Source: Erysipelotrichaceae bacterium
Lineage (GTDB): Bacteria > Bacillota_I > Bacilli_A > Erysipelotrichales > Erysipelotrichaceae
Length of the DNA: 15,257 nt
Direction: 5' to 3'
Assembly: GCA_024709285.1 (NCBI GenBank)
Contig: JANJWY010000109.1
Coordinates: forward strand, 1-15,257
Made by a program: the position numbers and the translations under genes. Below, piece by piece: positions 7,615-15,137 of this stretch (position 1 is its first letter; the number at the start of each line of letters is the position of its first letter). The notes under the pieces were generated by a model. The model did no database searches. It was not told the origin of the DNA and saw only the letters and a list, made by a program, of their open reading frames with translations.

Positions 7615-8342
7615 GAATCACCATTGCCACGATATTTCCTGAAATGTTTGAAGGTTTTATTTCGACCTCAATCATTAAAAAAGCGGTTTTAAAGGGTTTG
7701 GTTGAAATCGATACAGTCGATATACGATCTTTTACCATGGACAAGCATCGCCGAGTGGATGATTATCCGTTTGGCGGCGGACAGGGACTGGTCATGATGG
7801 CACAACCGGTCATCGATGCTCTTAACAGCGTTAAAACACCTCAAAGTAAAGTGATTTATCTGACGCCGGTCGGTGAGGTGTTTTCTCAGCCCAAAGCAAA
7901 GGAATTTGTGATGTTGGAGCATATCATATTGCTTTGCGGTCATTACGAAGGTATTGATGAACGTATCATGGATTCGGTGGATATTTGCCTTTCGATCGGT
8001 GACTTCGTGTTGACCGGCGGTGAGGTGGCTGCGATGGTCGTTACCGATGCCGTCGTTCGATTGGTCGATGGGGTGATTGCTGAAGCATCGCATCAGCAAG
8101 AGTCGTTTGAAGGGGATTTGCTGGAATATCCGCAATACACGCGCCCGGCGGATTATTTGGGGAAAACCGTTCCGGAAGTATTGCTTTCAGGCAATCATGA
8201 AGTCATACGAAAATGGCGTTTGAAGGAGTCTATTCGAAAAACGTTGCAATATCGTCCCGATCTGTTGAAGAAGCGGATTTTCAGTAAAGAAGAGAAAAAA
8301 ATGCTGTTGGAAATAGAATCAGAAAAAGTTGAAAAAGATTGA
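7611..8342 (+). CDS. trmD: tRNA (guanine-N1)-methyltransferase TrmD
   Basis: TrmD is a trefoil-knot SPOUT enzyme that makes m1G37 in tRNAs with G36, guarding against +1 frameshifts. The 243 residues show the N-terminal TIFPEMF, DDYPFGGG (50-57), the knot motifs LCGHYEGIDER (108-118) and SIGDFVLTGGE (128-138), PQYTRP in the linker and a C-terminal LLSGNHEVIRKWR segment. One oddity: in the stretch before the conserved Ser-Phe that carries Asp169 in the H. influenzae enzyme, this protein has Glu164 (QQESF). The fold is intact and the gene is in its standard place, so it is probably a working TrmD. It shares an ATGA overlap with rimM. About 100 nt separate it from rplS, with no terminator between them. 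Confidence 0.97.
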   Translation: MRITIATIFPEMFEGFISTSIIKKAVLKGLVEIDTVDIRSFTMDKHRRVDDYPFGGGQGLVMMAQPVIDALNSVKTPQSKVIYLTPVGEVFSQPKAKEFVMLEHIILLCGHYEGIDERIMDSVDICLSIGDFVLTGGEVAAMVVTDAVVRLVDGVIAEASHQQESFEGDLLEYPQYTRPADYLGKTVPEVLLSGNHEVIRKWRLKESIRKTLQYRPDLLKKRIFSKEEKKMLLEIESEKVEKD

Positions 8343-8346
8343 TTTA

Positions 8347-8374
8347 TTGTCACAATTGTGATAAATTATATAAG
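8347..8374 (+). promoter_or_regulatory. Possible rplS promoter with a palindromic operator-like site
   Basis: TTGTCA (8347-8352), a 16-nt spacer and TATAAG (8369-8374) make a plausible but imperfect promoter. Overlapping the -35 and spacer is the perfect 12-bp palindrome TCACAATTGTGA (8350-8361), extended by further TT/AA symmetry after one mismatch. It could bind a dimeric repressor. No regulator can be named: its half-sites are in the opposite order to the TTGTGA/TCACAA layout of a Rex box. Confidence 0.4.
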
Positions 8375-8385
8375 CCTATGGCACC

Positions 8386-8426
8386 CCGGTTCCGCTGATC
8401 CTTCGATGAATGAGCCGGTTAGGAAC
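8386..8426 (+). ncRNA. Putative rplS (L19) mRNA leader
   Basis: This leader can fold two ways. CCGGTTC (8386-8392) pairs with GAGCCGG (8412-8418), a 7-bp stem with one G-U pair. Alternatively GTTCC (8389-8393) pairs with GGAAC (8422-8426), just before the ribosome-binding site. The two stems share bases and exclude each other, as expected of an autoregulated ribosomal-protein leader. An L19 leader of similar size is known in Bacillota. I did not match the covariance model, so the family name is an inference. Confidence 0.45.
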
Positions 8427-8442
8427 AAGGAGTGTGAGAAAT

Positions 8443-8790
8443 ATGAAATTGAATTTAGTTAGCGAAGTGACCAAGTCACAAATTCGTAACGATCTTCCGG
8501 ATTTCCGCAGTGGTTGTACGGTTCGCGTCGATGTCATCATCAAAGAAGGCGACAAGACCCGTATCCAAGCCTTTGAAGGCGTTGTCATTGCCCGTAGCGG
8601 CAGCGGCATAGCGGAAAATTTCACTGTACGTAAAGTGTCCAACTCGATCGGAGTTGAAAGAACCTTCCCGGTTAATTCGCCGATCATCGCTGGAATCACC
8701 GTCGTTCGTCGCGGTAAGGTTAGAAGAAGCAAATTGTTCTACCTGCGCGGTCGTTCAGGTAAAGCTTCTCGTATCAAAGAGATTCGTTAA
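8443..8790 (+). CDS. rplS: 50S ribosomal protein L19
   Basis: L19 sits at the 30S-50S interface. The 115-residue product starting MKLNLVSEVTKSQIR carries the family's FRSGCTVRVDVIIKEG, RIQAFEGVVIARSGSGI, NFTVRKVSNSIGVERTFPV and RRGKVRRSKLFYLRGRSGKA blocks. The start is ATG 8443, with AAGGAG 10 nt upstream. An in-frame ATG at 8410 would add 11 residues foreign to the family and falls inside the leader hairpin, so it is rejected. A strong hairpin follows the stop. Confidence 0.98.
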   Translation: MKLNLVSEVTKSQIRNDLPDFRSGCTVRVDVIIKEGDKTRIQAFEGVVIARSGSGIAENFTVRKVSNSIGVERTFPVNSPIIAGITVVRRGKVRRSKLFYLRGRSGKASRIKEIR

Positions 8791-8793
8791 AAG

Positions 8794-8820
8794 AACGCCG
8801 GGTGAACCCCGGCGTTTCTT
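8794..8820 (+). terminator. GC-rich hairpin after rplS with a weak U tract
   Basis: AACGCCGGG (8794-8802) pairs with CCCGGCGTT (8808-8816) around a 5-nt loop. With one bulged T the stem extends to flanking AAG/CTT. The downstream tract is only TTTCTTATT, so termination may be incomplete, letting part of the transcription reach lepB, which has no obvious promoter of its own. It may also stabilise the 3' end of the rplS mRNA. Confidence 0.6.
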
Positions 8821-8835
8821 ATTAAGGAGAACAAC

Positions 8836-9459
8836 ATGTCGCAGGAAAACAACAGAGAAAACGAAATATTGGAAAGTTACCGCCAAAGAAATCAGCGTCC
8901 TAAAGACGAACCGTCTTTTTTGGCTGAAATCTGGGACTTTGTCAAATCGATTACTATCAGTATCATCATCGTTTTTTTACTGACGACTTTTATCGTCAAG
9001 CCGATTCGGGTGGATGGTTCCAGTATGTATCCGACCCTAAAAGACAAGCAAATCGGCTTTTCAAACATCATTTCATTAAAAGTCGGGGGAGCTAACCGGT
9101 TTGATGTTGTCATTGTGTATGTTCCTCAGCAAGATGAATATTTGGTAAAACGAATCATCGGATTGCCTGGCGAAACGATCAGTTACCGAAAAGACCAATT
9201 GTATATCAATGGTTTTCCAATAGAAGAAAGCTTTTTTGATCAAGCTTATGTAGCAGATGTCAAGTCAAAAATCAATGGTAATTTCACCACGGATTTTGCG
9301 GATGTGACATTGGCAGAAAACGAGTATTTTCTGATGGGCGATAATCGTCCGTTTTCTTCAGATTCTCGCAGATTCGGACCTTTCAAACTTGAAAATCTCA
9401 TTTCAAAAGATGCTTATATCATTTTCCCACTCGATGAGATACACTTTATCATTCAATAA
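8836..9459 (+). CDS. lepB: Type I signal peptidase LepB (SipS type)
   Basis: This membrane serine protease (family S26) cuts signal peptides from exported proteins on the outer face of the membrane. The 207 residues give a charged cytoplasmic N-terminus (1-34), one membrane helix (about 35-54), then the extracytoplasmic catalytic domain. The nucleophile is in GSSMYPTL (Ser63), the general-base lysine in VKRIIGLPGE (Lys105), and the box E motif is GDNRPFSSDSRRFGP. The single membrane segment is typical of Gram-positive signal peptidases. AAGGAG at 8824-8829 supports the ATG. The gene follows rplS after a hairpin and precedes rbgA by 12 nt. Confidence 0.96.
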   Translation: MSQENNRENEILESYRQRNQRPKDEPSFLAEIWDFVKSITISIIIVFLLTTFIVKPIRVDGSSMYPTLKDKQIGFSNIISLKVGGANRFDVVIVYVPQQDEYLVKRIIGLPGETISYRKDQLYINGFPIEESFFDQAYVADVKSKINGNFTTDFADVTLAENEYFLMGDNRPFSSDSRRFGPFKLENLISKDAYIIFPLDEIHFIIQ

Positions 9460-9471
9460 GGAGGATCGGCT

Positions 9472-10326
9472 ATGACCATTCAATGGTTTCCAGGACATAT
9501 GACCAAAGCGAAGCGGACCATTACTGAACAGTTGAAACTGGTCGATATGGTTGTTGAGCTTCGTGACGGCCGCATTCCGATGTCATCCGCAAACCCTCTT
9601 TTACAAGAACTGATTATAAACAAACCGCGTTTGATCGTATTTACCAAACGCGATATGGCGGATGAGAGTGTGACGAAAAAATGGATCGAATATTTTGAGA
9701 AAGGCGGTCAAACCGTCATTTTCATTGATTCTCAAAAAGATAATGTTAAGAAAGTTTTGTTGGATAATTGTTTGAAAGTCATGGATGCCAAAATTCAGCG
9801 AGATTTACGCCGGGGTATTCAGCCAAGGGCCATCCGAGCAATGATCGTGGGTATTCCCAATGTCGGGAAGTCAACACTGATCAACCGATTGGCCAAACGC
9901 AAAGTCGTCGATGTGGCAAACCGTCCGGGGGTAACTCAATCGGTCAAATGGCTGACGGTAGATAAGCGACTCGATGTGATGGATACACCCGGAATCTTGT
10001 GGCCAAGGTTTGATGATCCCAAGGTAGGAATGAAACTGGCTCTTACATCCGCAATCAAGGAGCAGATTTTACCGATTGAACAAGTCGTATCGCACGGATT
10101 GGAATATCTGATGATTCATTACCCAAAAATATTATCTGAGCGCTATGGTATAAGTAACAAGGAGTATGATTTTGATTCTTGCATCCAAATCATCGGTCGG
10201 AAGTTTGGTTTTATCATGGCAGAGAACGAAGTCGACAAACGTCGCACAATGGCAGCATTTATGGCCGATTTACGTCAGGATACGTTGAAATCGATCAGTT
10301 GGGAACGACCCGATGAATACCTTTGA
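9472..10326 (+). CDS. rbgA: Ribosome biogenesis GTPase RbgA (YlqF)
   Basis: RbgA is a circularly permuted GTPase required late in 50S assembly. In the 284 residues the motifs occur in the permuted order G4-G1-G2-G3: TKRD (58-61), GIPNVGKS (127-134), PGVT (Thr155) and DTPG (171-174), followed by the C-terminal helical domain. The N-terminal WFPGHMTKAKR signature is diagnostic. G4 is TKRD where NKxD is usual; the same Thr replacement occurs in SRP GTPases, so base recognition may be kept. A GGAGGA site follows the lepB stop directly. The 3' end overlaps rnhB by 14 nt. Confidence 0.97.
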   Translation: MTIQWFPGHMTKAKRTITEQLKLVDMVVELRDGRIPMSSANPLLQELIINKPRLIVFTKRDMADESVTKKWIEYFEKGGQTVIFIDSQKDNVKKVLLDNCLKVMDAKIQRDLRRGIQPRAIRAMIVGIPNVGKSTLINRLAKRKVVDVANRPGVTQSVKWLTVDKRLDVMDTPGILWPRFDDPKVGMKLALTSAIKEQILPIEQVVSHGLEYLMIHYPKILSERYGISNKEYDFDSCIQIIGRKFGFIMAENEVDKRRTMAAFMADLRQDTLKSISWERPDEYL

Positions 10327-10921
10327 ACTGCCGTTTTGGCAAGATAATCAGCTGGTTTGCGGTATTGATGAAGCCGGACGCGGACCACTGGCCGGACCAA
10401 TGGTCGTTGCCGGGGTCGTTCTACCTATATGGTATTCGCATTCTGAGATCAATGATTCAAAGCAGTTGAGTGAGAAAAAACGTAACTCACTTTTCTCCTT
10501 AATCATGCATGATGCCATAGAAATAATCATCATTATTGTCGATGAGAAAACGATTGACAGAGAAAATATATATCAGGCTGCAAAACAGGCGATGACCAAA
10601 ATCGCTGAACAAAGCATTTCAAACAGTATTTTGACAGATGCCATGCCTATAGACTGTGCTAAGCGGGTTCAATCGATCATAAAGGGAGACAGCAAAAGCA
10701 TCAGCATCGCGGCTGCCAGCATCATTGCAAAGGTTGTACGTGATACGAAAATGAAACATCTGGATCAACTGTATCCTCTATACGGATTTGCGAAGCACAA
10801 GGGATATGGAACAAAAGAACATATCCGTGCCATAGCGATGTATGGAATATTGCCCATACATCGGAAATCATTTGCTCCGGTAGCATTTCATCAAGAATCA
10901 CTGTTTTTTGACAAAGGGTAA
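10313..10921 (+). CDS. rnhB: Ribonuclease HII
   Basis: RNase HII nicks RNA in RNA-DNA hybrids and starts removal of single ribonucleotides from DNA. The 202 residues hold GIDEAGRGPLAGP (Asp19, Glu20), NDSK (47-50), Asp109 in ILTDAMPI, and SIAAASIIAKVVRD with Asp144, the expected acidic active-site set. It is the compact form, close to E. coli size and lacking the N-terminal extension of the B. subtilis protein. It starts inside rbgA behind a weak GGGA site, so translation is probably coupled. Its stop codon lies in the loop of the terminator that ends the operon. Confidence 0.96.
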   Translation: MNTFELPFWQDNQLVCGIDEAGRGPLAGPMVVAGVVLPIWYSHSEINDSKQLSEKKRNSLFSLIMHDAIEIIIIIVDEKTIDRENIYQAAKQAMTKIAEQSISNSILTDAMPIDCAKRVQSIIKGDSKSISIAAASIIAKVVRDTKMKHLDQLYPLYGFAKHKGYGTKEHIRAIAMYGILPIHRKSFAPVAFHQESLFFDKG

Positions 10922-10935
10922 CCTTTGTTTTTTTT
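10911..10935 (+). terminator. Intrinsic terminator after rnhB
   Basis: ACAAAGG (10911-10917) pairs with CCTTTGT (10922-10928) around a GTAA loop, followed by a run of seven more Ts (10929-10935). The stem-loop includes the end of the rnhB reading frame. It is the clearest intrinsic terminator in the window and marks the end of the rpsP-to-rnhB block. Confidence 0.85.
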
Positions 10936-10952
10936 AGGCAAAAAGCAAATCA

Positions 10953-10961
10953 TGTCATAAT
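10953..10961 (+). promoter_or_regulatory. Extended -10 promoter ahead of dprA
   Basis: TGtCATAAT is an extended -10 with 5 of 6 matches to TATAAT. The -35 region overlaps the terminator T run and is poor. It lies between the terminator and the dprA ribosome-binding site AGGGGGTGA (10966-10974), where a new promoter is expected. Confidence 0.5.
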
Positions 10962-10977
10962 AAATAGGGGGTGAAGC

Positions 10978-11712
10978 ATGAAAGACTTGATGATCAATGC
11001 CGCGGTAAAATATGAGGGAAGTTACGATAAAGTCGCCTCTGCGATAAAAAACAATGAAAACAATGTGGTCAGCGGTTGGCGCGGTTCGGCAATAACGATT
11101 CTTGACAAAGAATATCCCAGCGTTTTGAAACAATTGCGTTATCCGCCGTTTGTGTTATTCTATAAAGGTAATCTGAATCTGTTGAATCAGTCGGCGATCA
11201 GTATCATCGGATCACGCCAGCCTGAGCCTTATGGAATCGAGATGACCCGGCAGATCGTACGAAACTGTAATCGTTCGTATGTGATTGTCAGTGGCTTGGC
11301 CAAAGGGATTGATGCCATCGCCCATCAGGAAGCACTGAACTCAATGCGAGGTACGATTGGAGTCATAGGCTGTGGTATCGATCGGATCTATCCCGAGGAG
11401 AACGCCCGATTATTTCAGGATGTTTCTCGCTGTGGCCTTATTTTAAGCGAGTATCCCGGATTTACGCCGCCCCGCAAACATCACTTTCCTTTTCGCAACC
11501 GTCTGATTGCAGCGTTGAGTCATAAGTGCATCGTCACCGCGGCAACGATGAAAAGCGGTACGATGCTAACGGTGAATGAGGCATTGACACTGGGCAAAGA
11601 GGTGGTTTGCATACCTTATCCCATCGGTTCGATCAGTGGGGAAGGGTGTAACTTACTGATCAGTCAAGGGGCTGGCATATTGACAAATACTTCAGATTTC
11701 GCCATGATATAA
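10978..11712 (+). CDS. dprA: DNA-processing protein DprA (Smf), short form
   Basis: DprA protects incoming single-stranded DNA during natural transformation and loads RecA; it is also kept by species not known to be competent. The Rossmann-like core is clear: SIIGSRQPEPYG (75-86), VSGLAKGIDAIAHQEAL (104-120), GVIGCGIDRIYPEEN (128-142), FPFRNR (170-175) and GEGCNLLISQGA (221-232). At 244 residues it is shorter than B. subtilis DprA (297). The N-terminal helical region is small, and there is no C-terminal winged-helix domain after the core. The segment usually read as V-E-A followed by a Ser-Gly motif is here VTAATMKSGTMLT. It lies 19 nt before topA, as in other Bacillota. Confidence 0.93.
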   Translation: MKDLMINAAVKYEGSYDKVASAIKNNENNVVSGWRGSAITILDKEYPSVLKQLRYPPFVLFYKGNLNLLNQSAISIIGSRQPEPYGIEMTRQIVRNCNRSYVIVSGLAKGIDAIAHQEALNSMRGTIGVIGCGIDRIYPEENARLFQDVSRCGLILSEYPGFTPPRKHHFPFRNRLIAALSHKCIVTAATMKSGTMLTVNEALTLGKEVVCIPYPIGSISGEGCNLLISQGAGILTNTSDFAMI

Positions 11713-11731
11713 AAAGAACGAGGGGTTTATT

Positions 11732-13846
11732 ATGAAAAAACTTGTGATTGTGGAATCTCCATCCAAATCAAAAACCATTGAAAAGTACTTGGGAAGTGAT
11801 TTTGAAGTCGTTTCTTCCAAGGGACATATACGTGATTTAGCTATTAAAGGCAAGGACGGATTGGGCATCGATGTTAAAAACGGTTTTGCGCCAACGTATG
11901 TCGTTGACAAGGATAAAGTTAAAACCGTCAAGGATTTAAAAGCGAAAGCAAAGAAATCTTCGGAAGTTTTTCTGGCAACTGACCCTGACCGTGAAGGGGA
12001 AGCGATTTCCTGGCATCTGGCCATTGAGTTGGATTTAGATCCACAGACCGTTCGCCGTGTCGTATTTAACGAAATAACCAAAGATGCCGTGATTTCGGCG
12101 TTTGACCAACCGCGCAACATTGATTTGAATCTGGTCAAATCACAAGAGACCCGTCGGATTCTTGATCGGATCATCGGTTTTAAACTGTCCAAACTGCTTC
12201 AGTCAAAGATCCGAAGCAAGAGTGCCGGCCGTGTTCAGTCGGTAGCTTTGAAGCTGGTGGTTGACCGAGAAAAAGAAATCGATGCTTTTGTATCTACGAA
12301 ATACTGGTCCGTTACAGCGAAATTTAATGAGAAAAGAAAAGAATTCGAAGCAGCGCTTACAAAAATCAAAGGGGAAACCGCTGAGATTTTGGCTGTTGAG
12401 ACCGCGGAGAAACTACTTGAGAAATGTGACGGTCCTTTCTATTTGGATCAGCTGGTAGAAAAGAAAACGAAGAAACAACCGAAATTTCCATTTATAACCT
12501 CAACTCTTCAACAGGAAATGTCAACGAAGTTCAACTTCCCATCCAAGAAAACGATGCGTATCGCACAGAAACTTTATGAGGGTGTTGAAGTCAACGGACA
12601 ATTGGAAGGGTTGATCACTTATATGCGTACCGACTCGACCCGGTTGAGTCAGCAGTTTGTCATCAATGCCCAACGGATGATCGAAACGACGTATGGAAAA
12701 GACTATGTCGGTTTTTACAAGGTTAAAAACAATGAAGGCACGACTCAGGATGCCCATGAGGCAATCCGTCCGACGCATTGCGATTACACCCCGGATATGA
12801 TGCGTAAGTTTCTGACTCCGGATGAGATGAAAGTGTATGCCTTTATTTATGATCGTACGATCGCATCATTAATGGCTCCGGCGAAGAGCGATGTCGTGAC
12901 AGCGATCTTTACCAAAGAAGATCTGCAGTTTACGGCCAATGGCTCCGTACTGGCTTTTGACGGTTATTTAAAAGTGTATGGCAGTTATGAGCAGTCCAAA
13001 GACAAGGAATTGCCGCCGCTGACAGTAGGTGAATGGTATATGCCGGTTTCGGTTGAAAGCAAAGAACATCAGACGCAAGGCCCGTCACGTTATACGGAAG
13101 CATCTTTGATCAAAGAGATGGAAAGTAACGGTATTGGCCGTCCTTCGACTTATTCTTCGATCATTGAAACCATTCAGGAAAGAGGATATGTGCGGCTGGA
13201 GAAAAGCTCGGAATCCGGTAAGACAAAGTACTTCTTTGCTACCGATCAGGGGAAATTGACCGATGAAAAACTTTCCGAACACTTCAATGACATTATCAAT
13301 GTGAAATATACAGCTTTTATGGAGAAGGAACTTGATGAAATCGCTGAAGGTGAACTAGACAATATCGCTGCACTCAGTGAATTTTATGACAGATTCAGTG
13401 TGGTATATGATAAAGCACGGGATACCATGGAGAAAATTGCTCCGGTGTTGACCGGTGATGACTGTCCGAAATGCGGAAAACCTTTGGTCATCCGAAAAAG
13501 TCGTTCGGGTGAGGAATTTGTCGGCTGCATGGGGTATCCGGATTGTGATTACATCGTTCCGAATCAGTTAAAACAAACCGGTGAAAACTGTCCGGATTGC
13601 GGTAAGCCATTGGTTGAACGTAAAAACCGCATGGGAAAAATCTTTATCGGATGTTCTGCCTATCCGGAATGTAAATACATCAAGAAAGAGCAACCGGTAT
13701 TGACTGGGGAGATGTGTCCGTTGTGTGGTTCTGCTTTGGTTCAGCGCAAAAGCCGCTATGGCAAAATGTTTACCGGCTGTTCAGCATTTCCAAAATGCCG
13801 ATACATAAAGAATGACAAAAAGGCGAAAGAAGAAAATGAAGGATAA
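11732..13846 (+). CDS. topA: DNA topoisomerase I (type IA)
   Basis: TopA relaxes negative supercoils by cutting one strand through a 5'-phosphotyrosine. The 704 residues start with the Toprim domain (VESPSKSKTIEKYLG with Glu8; TDPDREGE with Asp84 and Asp86). The catalytic tyrosine is Tyr297 in LITYMRTDSTR, and DAHEAIRPTH and GIGRPSTYSSII follow. Three C-terminal four-cysteine zinc ribbons begin near residues 578, 620 and 662, each with CPxC and GCxxYPxC or GCxxFPxC halves, and all cysteines are present. The ribosome-binding site is CGAGGGG. No separate promoter is evident, so it is probably transcribed with dprA. The 3' end overlaps trmFO by 11 nt. Confidence 0.98.
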   Translation: MKKLVIVESPSKSKTIEKYLGSDFEVVSSKGHIRDLAIKGKDGLGIDVKNGFAPTYVVDKDKVKTVKDLKAKAKKSSEVFLATDPDREGEAISWHLAIELDLDPQTVRRVVFNEITKDAVISAFDQPRNIDLNLVKSQETRRILDRIIGFKLSKLLQSKIRSKSAGRVQSVALKLVVDREKEIDAFVSTKYWSVTAKFNEKRKEFEAALTKIKGETAEILAVETAEKLLEKCDGPFYLDQLVEKKTKKQPKFPFITSTLQQEMSTKFNFPSKKTMRIAQKLYEGVEVNGQLEGLITYMRTDSTRLSQQFVINAQRMIETTYGKDYVGFYKVKNNEGTTQDAHEAIRPTHCDYTPDMMRKFLTPDEMKVYAFIYDRTIASLMAPAKSDVVTAIFTKEDLQFTANGSVLAFDGYLKVYGSYEQSKDKELPPLTVGEWYMPVSVESKEHQTQGPSRYTEASLIKEMESNGIGRPSTYSSIIETIQERGYVRLEKSSESGKTKYFFATDQGKLTDEKLSEHFNDIINVKYTAFMEKELDEIAEGELDNIAALSEFYDRFSVVYDKARDTMEKIAPVLTGDDCPKCGKPLVIRKSRSGEEFVGCMGYPDCDYIVPNQLKQTGENCPDCGKPLVERKNRMGKIFIGCSAYPECKYIKKEQPVLTGEMCPLCGSALVQRKSRYGKMFTGCSAFPKCRYIKNDKKAKEENEG

Positions 13847-15137
13847 TCAGGTTACCATCATTGGTGCAGGTTTGGCGGGTAGTGAAGCCGCTTGGCAGCT
13901 TATCAAGCGGGGTTTTTCGGTCCGTCTGATAGAAATGAGGCCGAAAGTATCAACGGAAGCTCATCAAACGGATCATTTCGCTGAACTGGTGTGTTCAAAC
14001 TCACTGCGCAGTAATCAGCTGAGCAATGCCGTAGGATTGCTTAAGGAAGAGTTAAGAAGGCTGGATAGCCTGATCATTCATGCTGCTGATTCGACCGCTG
14101 TCCCCGCAGGCAGCGCATTGGCCGTCGATCGCATCGGTTTCTCATCACTCATTACTCAGACATTGAAAAATCATCCGCTGGTAGAGTTTGTCTGTGAAGA
14201 AGTTACGGATATTCCTTCAGGTAATGTGATCATCGCTACAGGTCCGTTAACATCGAAGACTTTATCTGCGAAAATCATCGAACTCACCGGTGAGTCAACT
14301 TTTTATTTTTATGATGCCGCAGCTCCGATCATTGAGAAGGACAGCATTGATTTTTCAATTGCATATTATAAATCCCGGTATGATAAAGGGGATGCGGATT
14401 ACATCAACTGTCCGATGGACAAAATGCAATTCGAAAATTTTTATAATGAACTTATCCGTGCTCAGGTTGTACCTTTGAAAGAATTTGAAAAAGAAATATA
14501 TTTTGATGGCTGTATGCCTTTTGAAGAAATGGCAAAGCGCGGAGTGAAGACGCTGACCTTTGGTCCTATGAAACCGGTGGGTTTGTGGCAAGATGGAAAA
14601 CCGCGTCCGTATGCTGTCGTTCAATTGCGTCAAGATGATGCGGCCGATACTCTGTACAATATTGTCGGATTTCAGACACATCTGACGTGGGGTGAACAGA
14701 AACGTATCATCCGGATGATTCCTGGATTACAGAACGCTGAAATCGTCCGATATGGGGTCATGCATCGAAACTCATATCTTAATTCACCGGTCGTTTTGAA
14801 AAGTACTTATCAGTCAAGGATTCGGGATGATTTGTTTTTTGCCGGACAGATGACAGGTGTTGAGGGATATGTCGAATCGGCAGCCAGCGGTTGTGTGGCC
14901 GGTATCAATATGGCGCGATACTTATCCCAACAGCCATGCATCGAATTTCCTGCATATACGATGATTGGAGCCATGGCCCATTACATCACGCATGCATCAC
15001 CAAAGTACTTTCAGCCGATGAATGCGAATTTCGGAATCATCCAATCCGATATACCGCCGCGAATTGCTGATAAAAAAGAGCAAATCGTCAAGCGATCGCT
15101 CGAATACTTCAATAGTGGAAGTGATCATCATGAATGA
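13836..15137 (+). CDS. trmFO: Folate/FAD-dependent tRNA m5U54 methyltransferase TrmFO
   Basis: TrmFO (formerly Gid) methylates U54 in the tRNA T-loop using methylenetetrahydrofolate and FADH2. From the ATG at 13836 the protein has 433 residues with the FAD-binding GAGLAGSEAA at 10-19, ELVCSNSLRS with Cys53, FDGCMP with Cys226, and GQMTGVEGYVESAASG near the C-terminus. Cys53 and Cys226 fall at exactly the numbers of the B. subtilis functional cysteines, which supports this start over the ATG at 13812; the latter would add a lysine-rich extension foreign to the family. It overlaps topA and has only a weak AGAAG ribosome-binding site, suggesting coupling. The conserved next gene is xerC. Confidence 0.97.
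   Translation: MKDNQVTIIGAGLAGSEAAWQLIKRGFSVRLIEMRPKVSTEAHQTDHFAELVCSNSLRSNQLSNAVGLLKEELRRLDSLIIHAADSTAVPAGSALAVDRIGFSSLITQTLKNHPLVEFVCEEVTDIPSGNVIIATGPLTSKTLSAKIIELTGESTFYFYDAAAPIIEKDSIDFSIAYYKSRYDKGDADYINCPMDKMQFENFYNELIRAQVVPLKEFEKEIYFDGCMPFEEMAKRGVKTLTFGPMKPVGLWQDGKPRPYAVVQLRQDDAADTLYNIVGFQTHLTWGEQKRIIRMIPGLQNAEIVRYGVMHRNSYLNSPVVLKSTYQSRIRDDLFFAGQMTGVEGYVESAASGCVAGINMARYLSQQPCIEFPAYTMIGAMAHYITHASPKYFQPMNANFGIIQSDIPPRIADKKEQIVKRSLEYFNSGSDHHE

Noticed and set aside
7689..8135. 148-codon minus-strand open frame opposite trmD
   Set aside because: It is opposite highly conserved TrmD codons, has an odd composition rich in His and Arg, and shows no expression signals.
8410..8442. N-terminal extension of rplS from the ATG at 8410
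   Set aside because: It falls within the leader stems, has no ribosome-binding site and does not match the L19 N-terminus.
11692..12192. 166-codon minus-strand open frame opposite the topA start
   Set aside because: It is antisense to conserved TopA Toprim sequence, shows no recognisable motif or ribosome-binding site, and reads as a coding shadow.
13812..13835. N-terminal extension of trmFO from the ATG at 13812
   Set aside because: It adds a lysine-rich stretch absent from the family and would shift Cys53 and Cys226 from their usual numbers.
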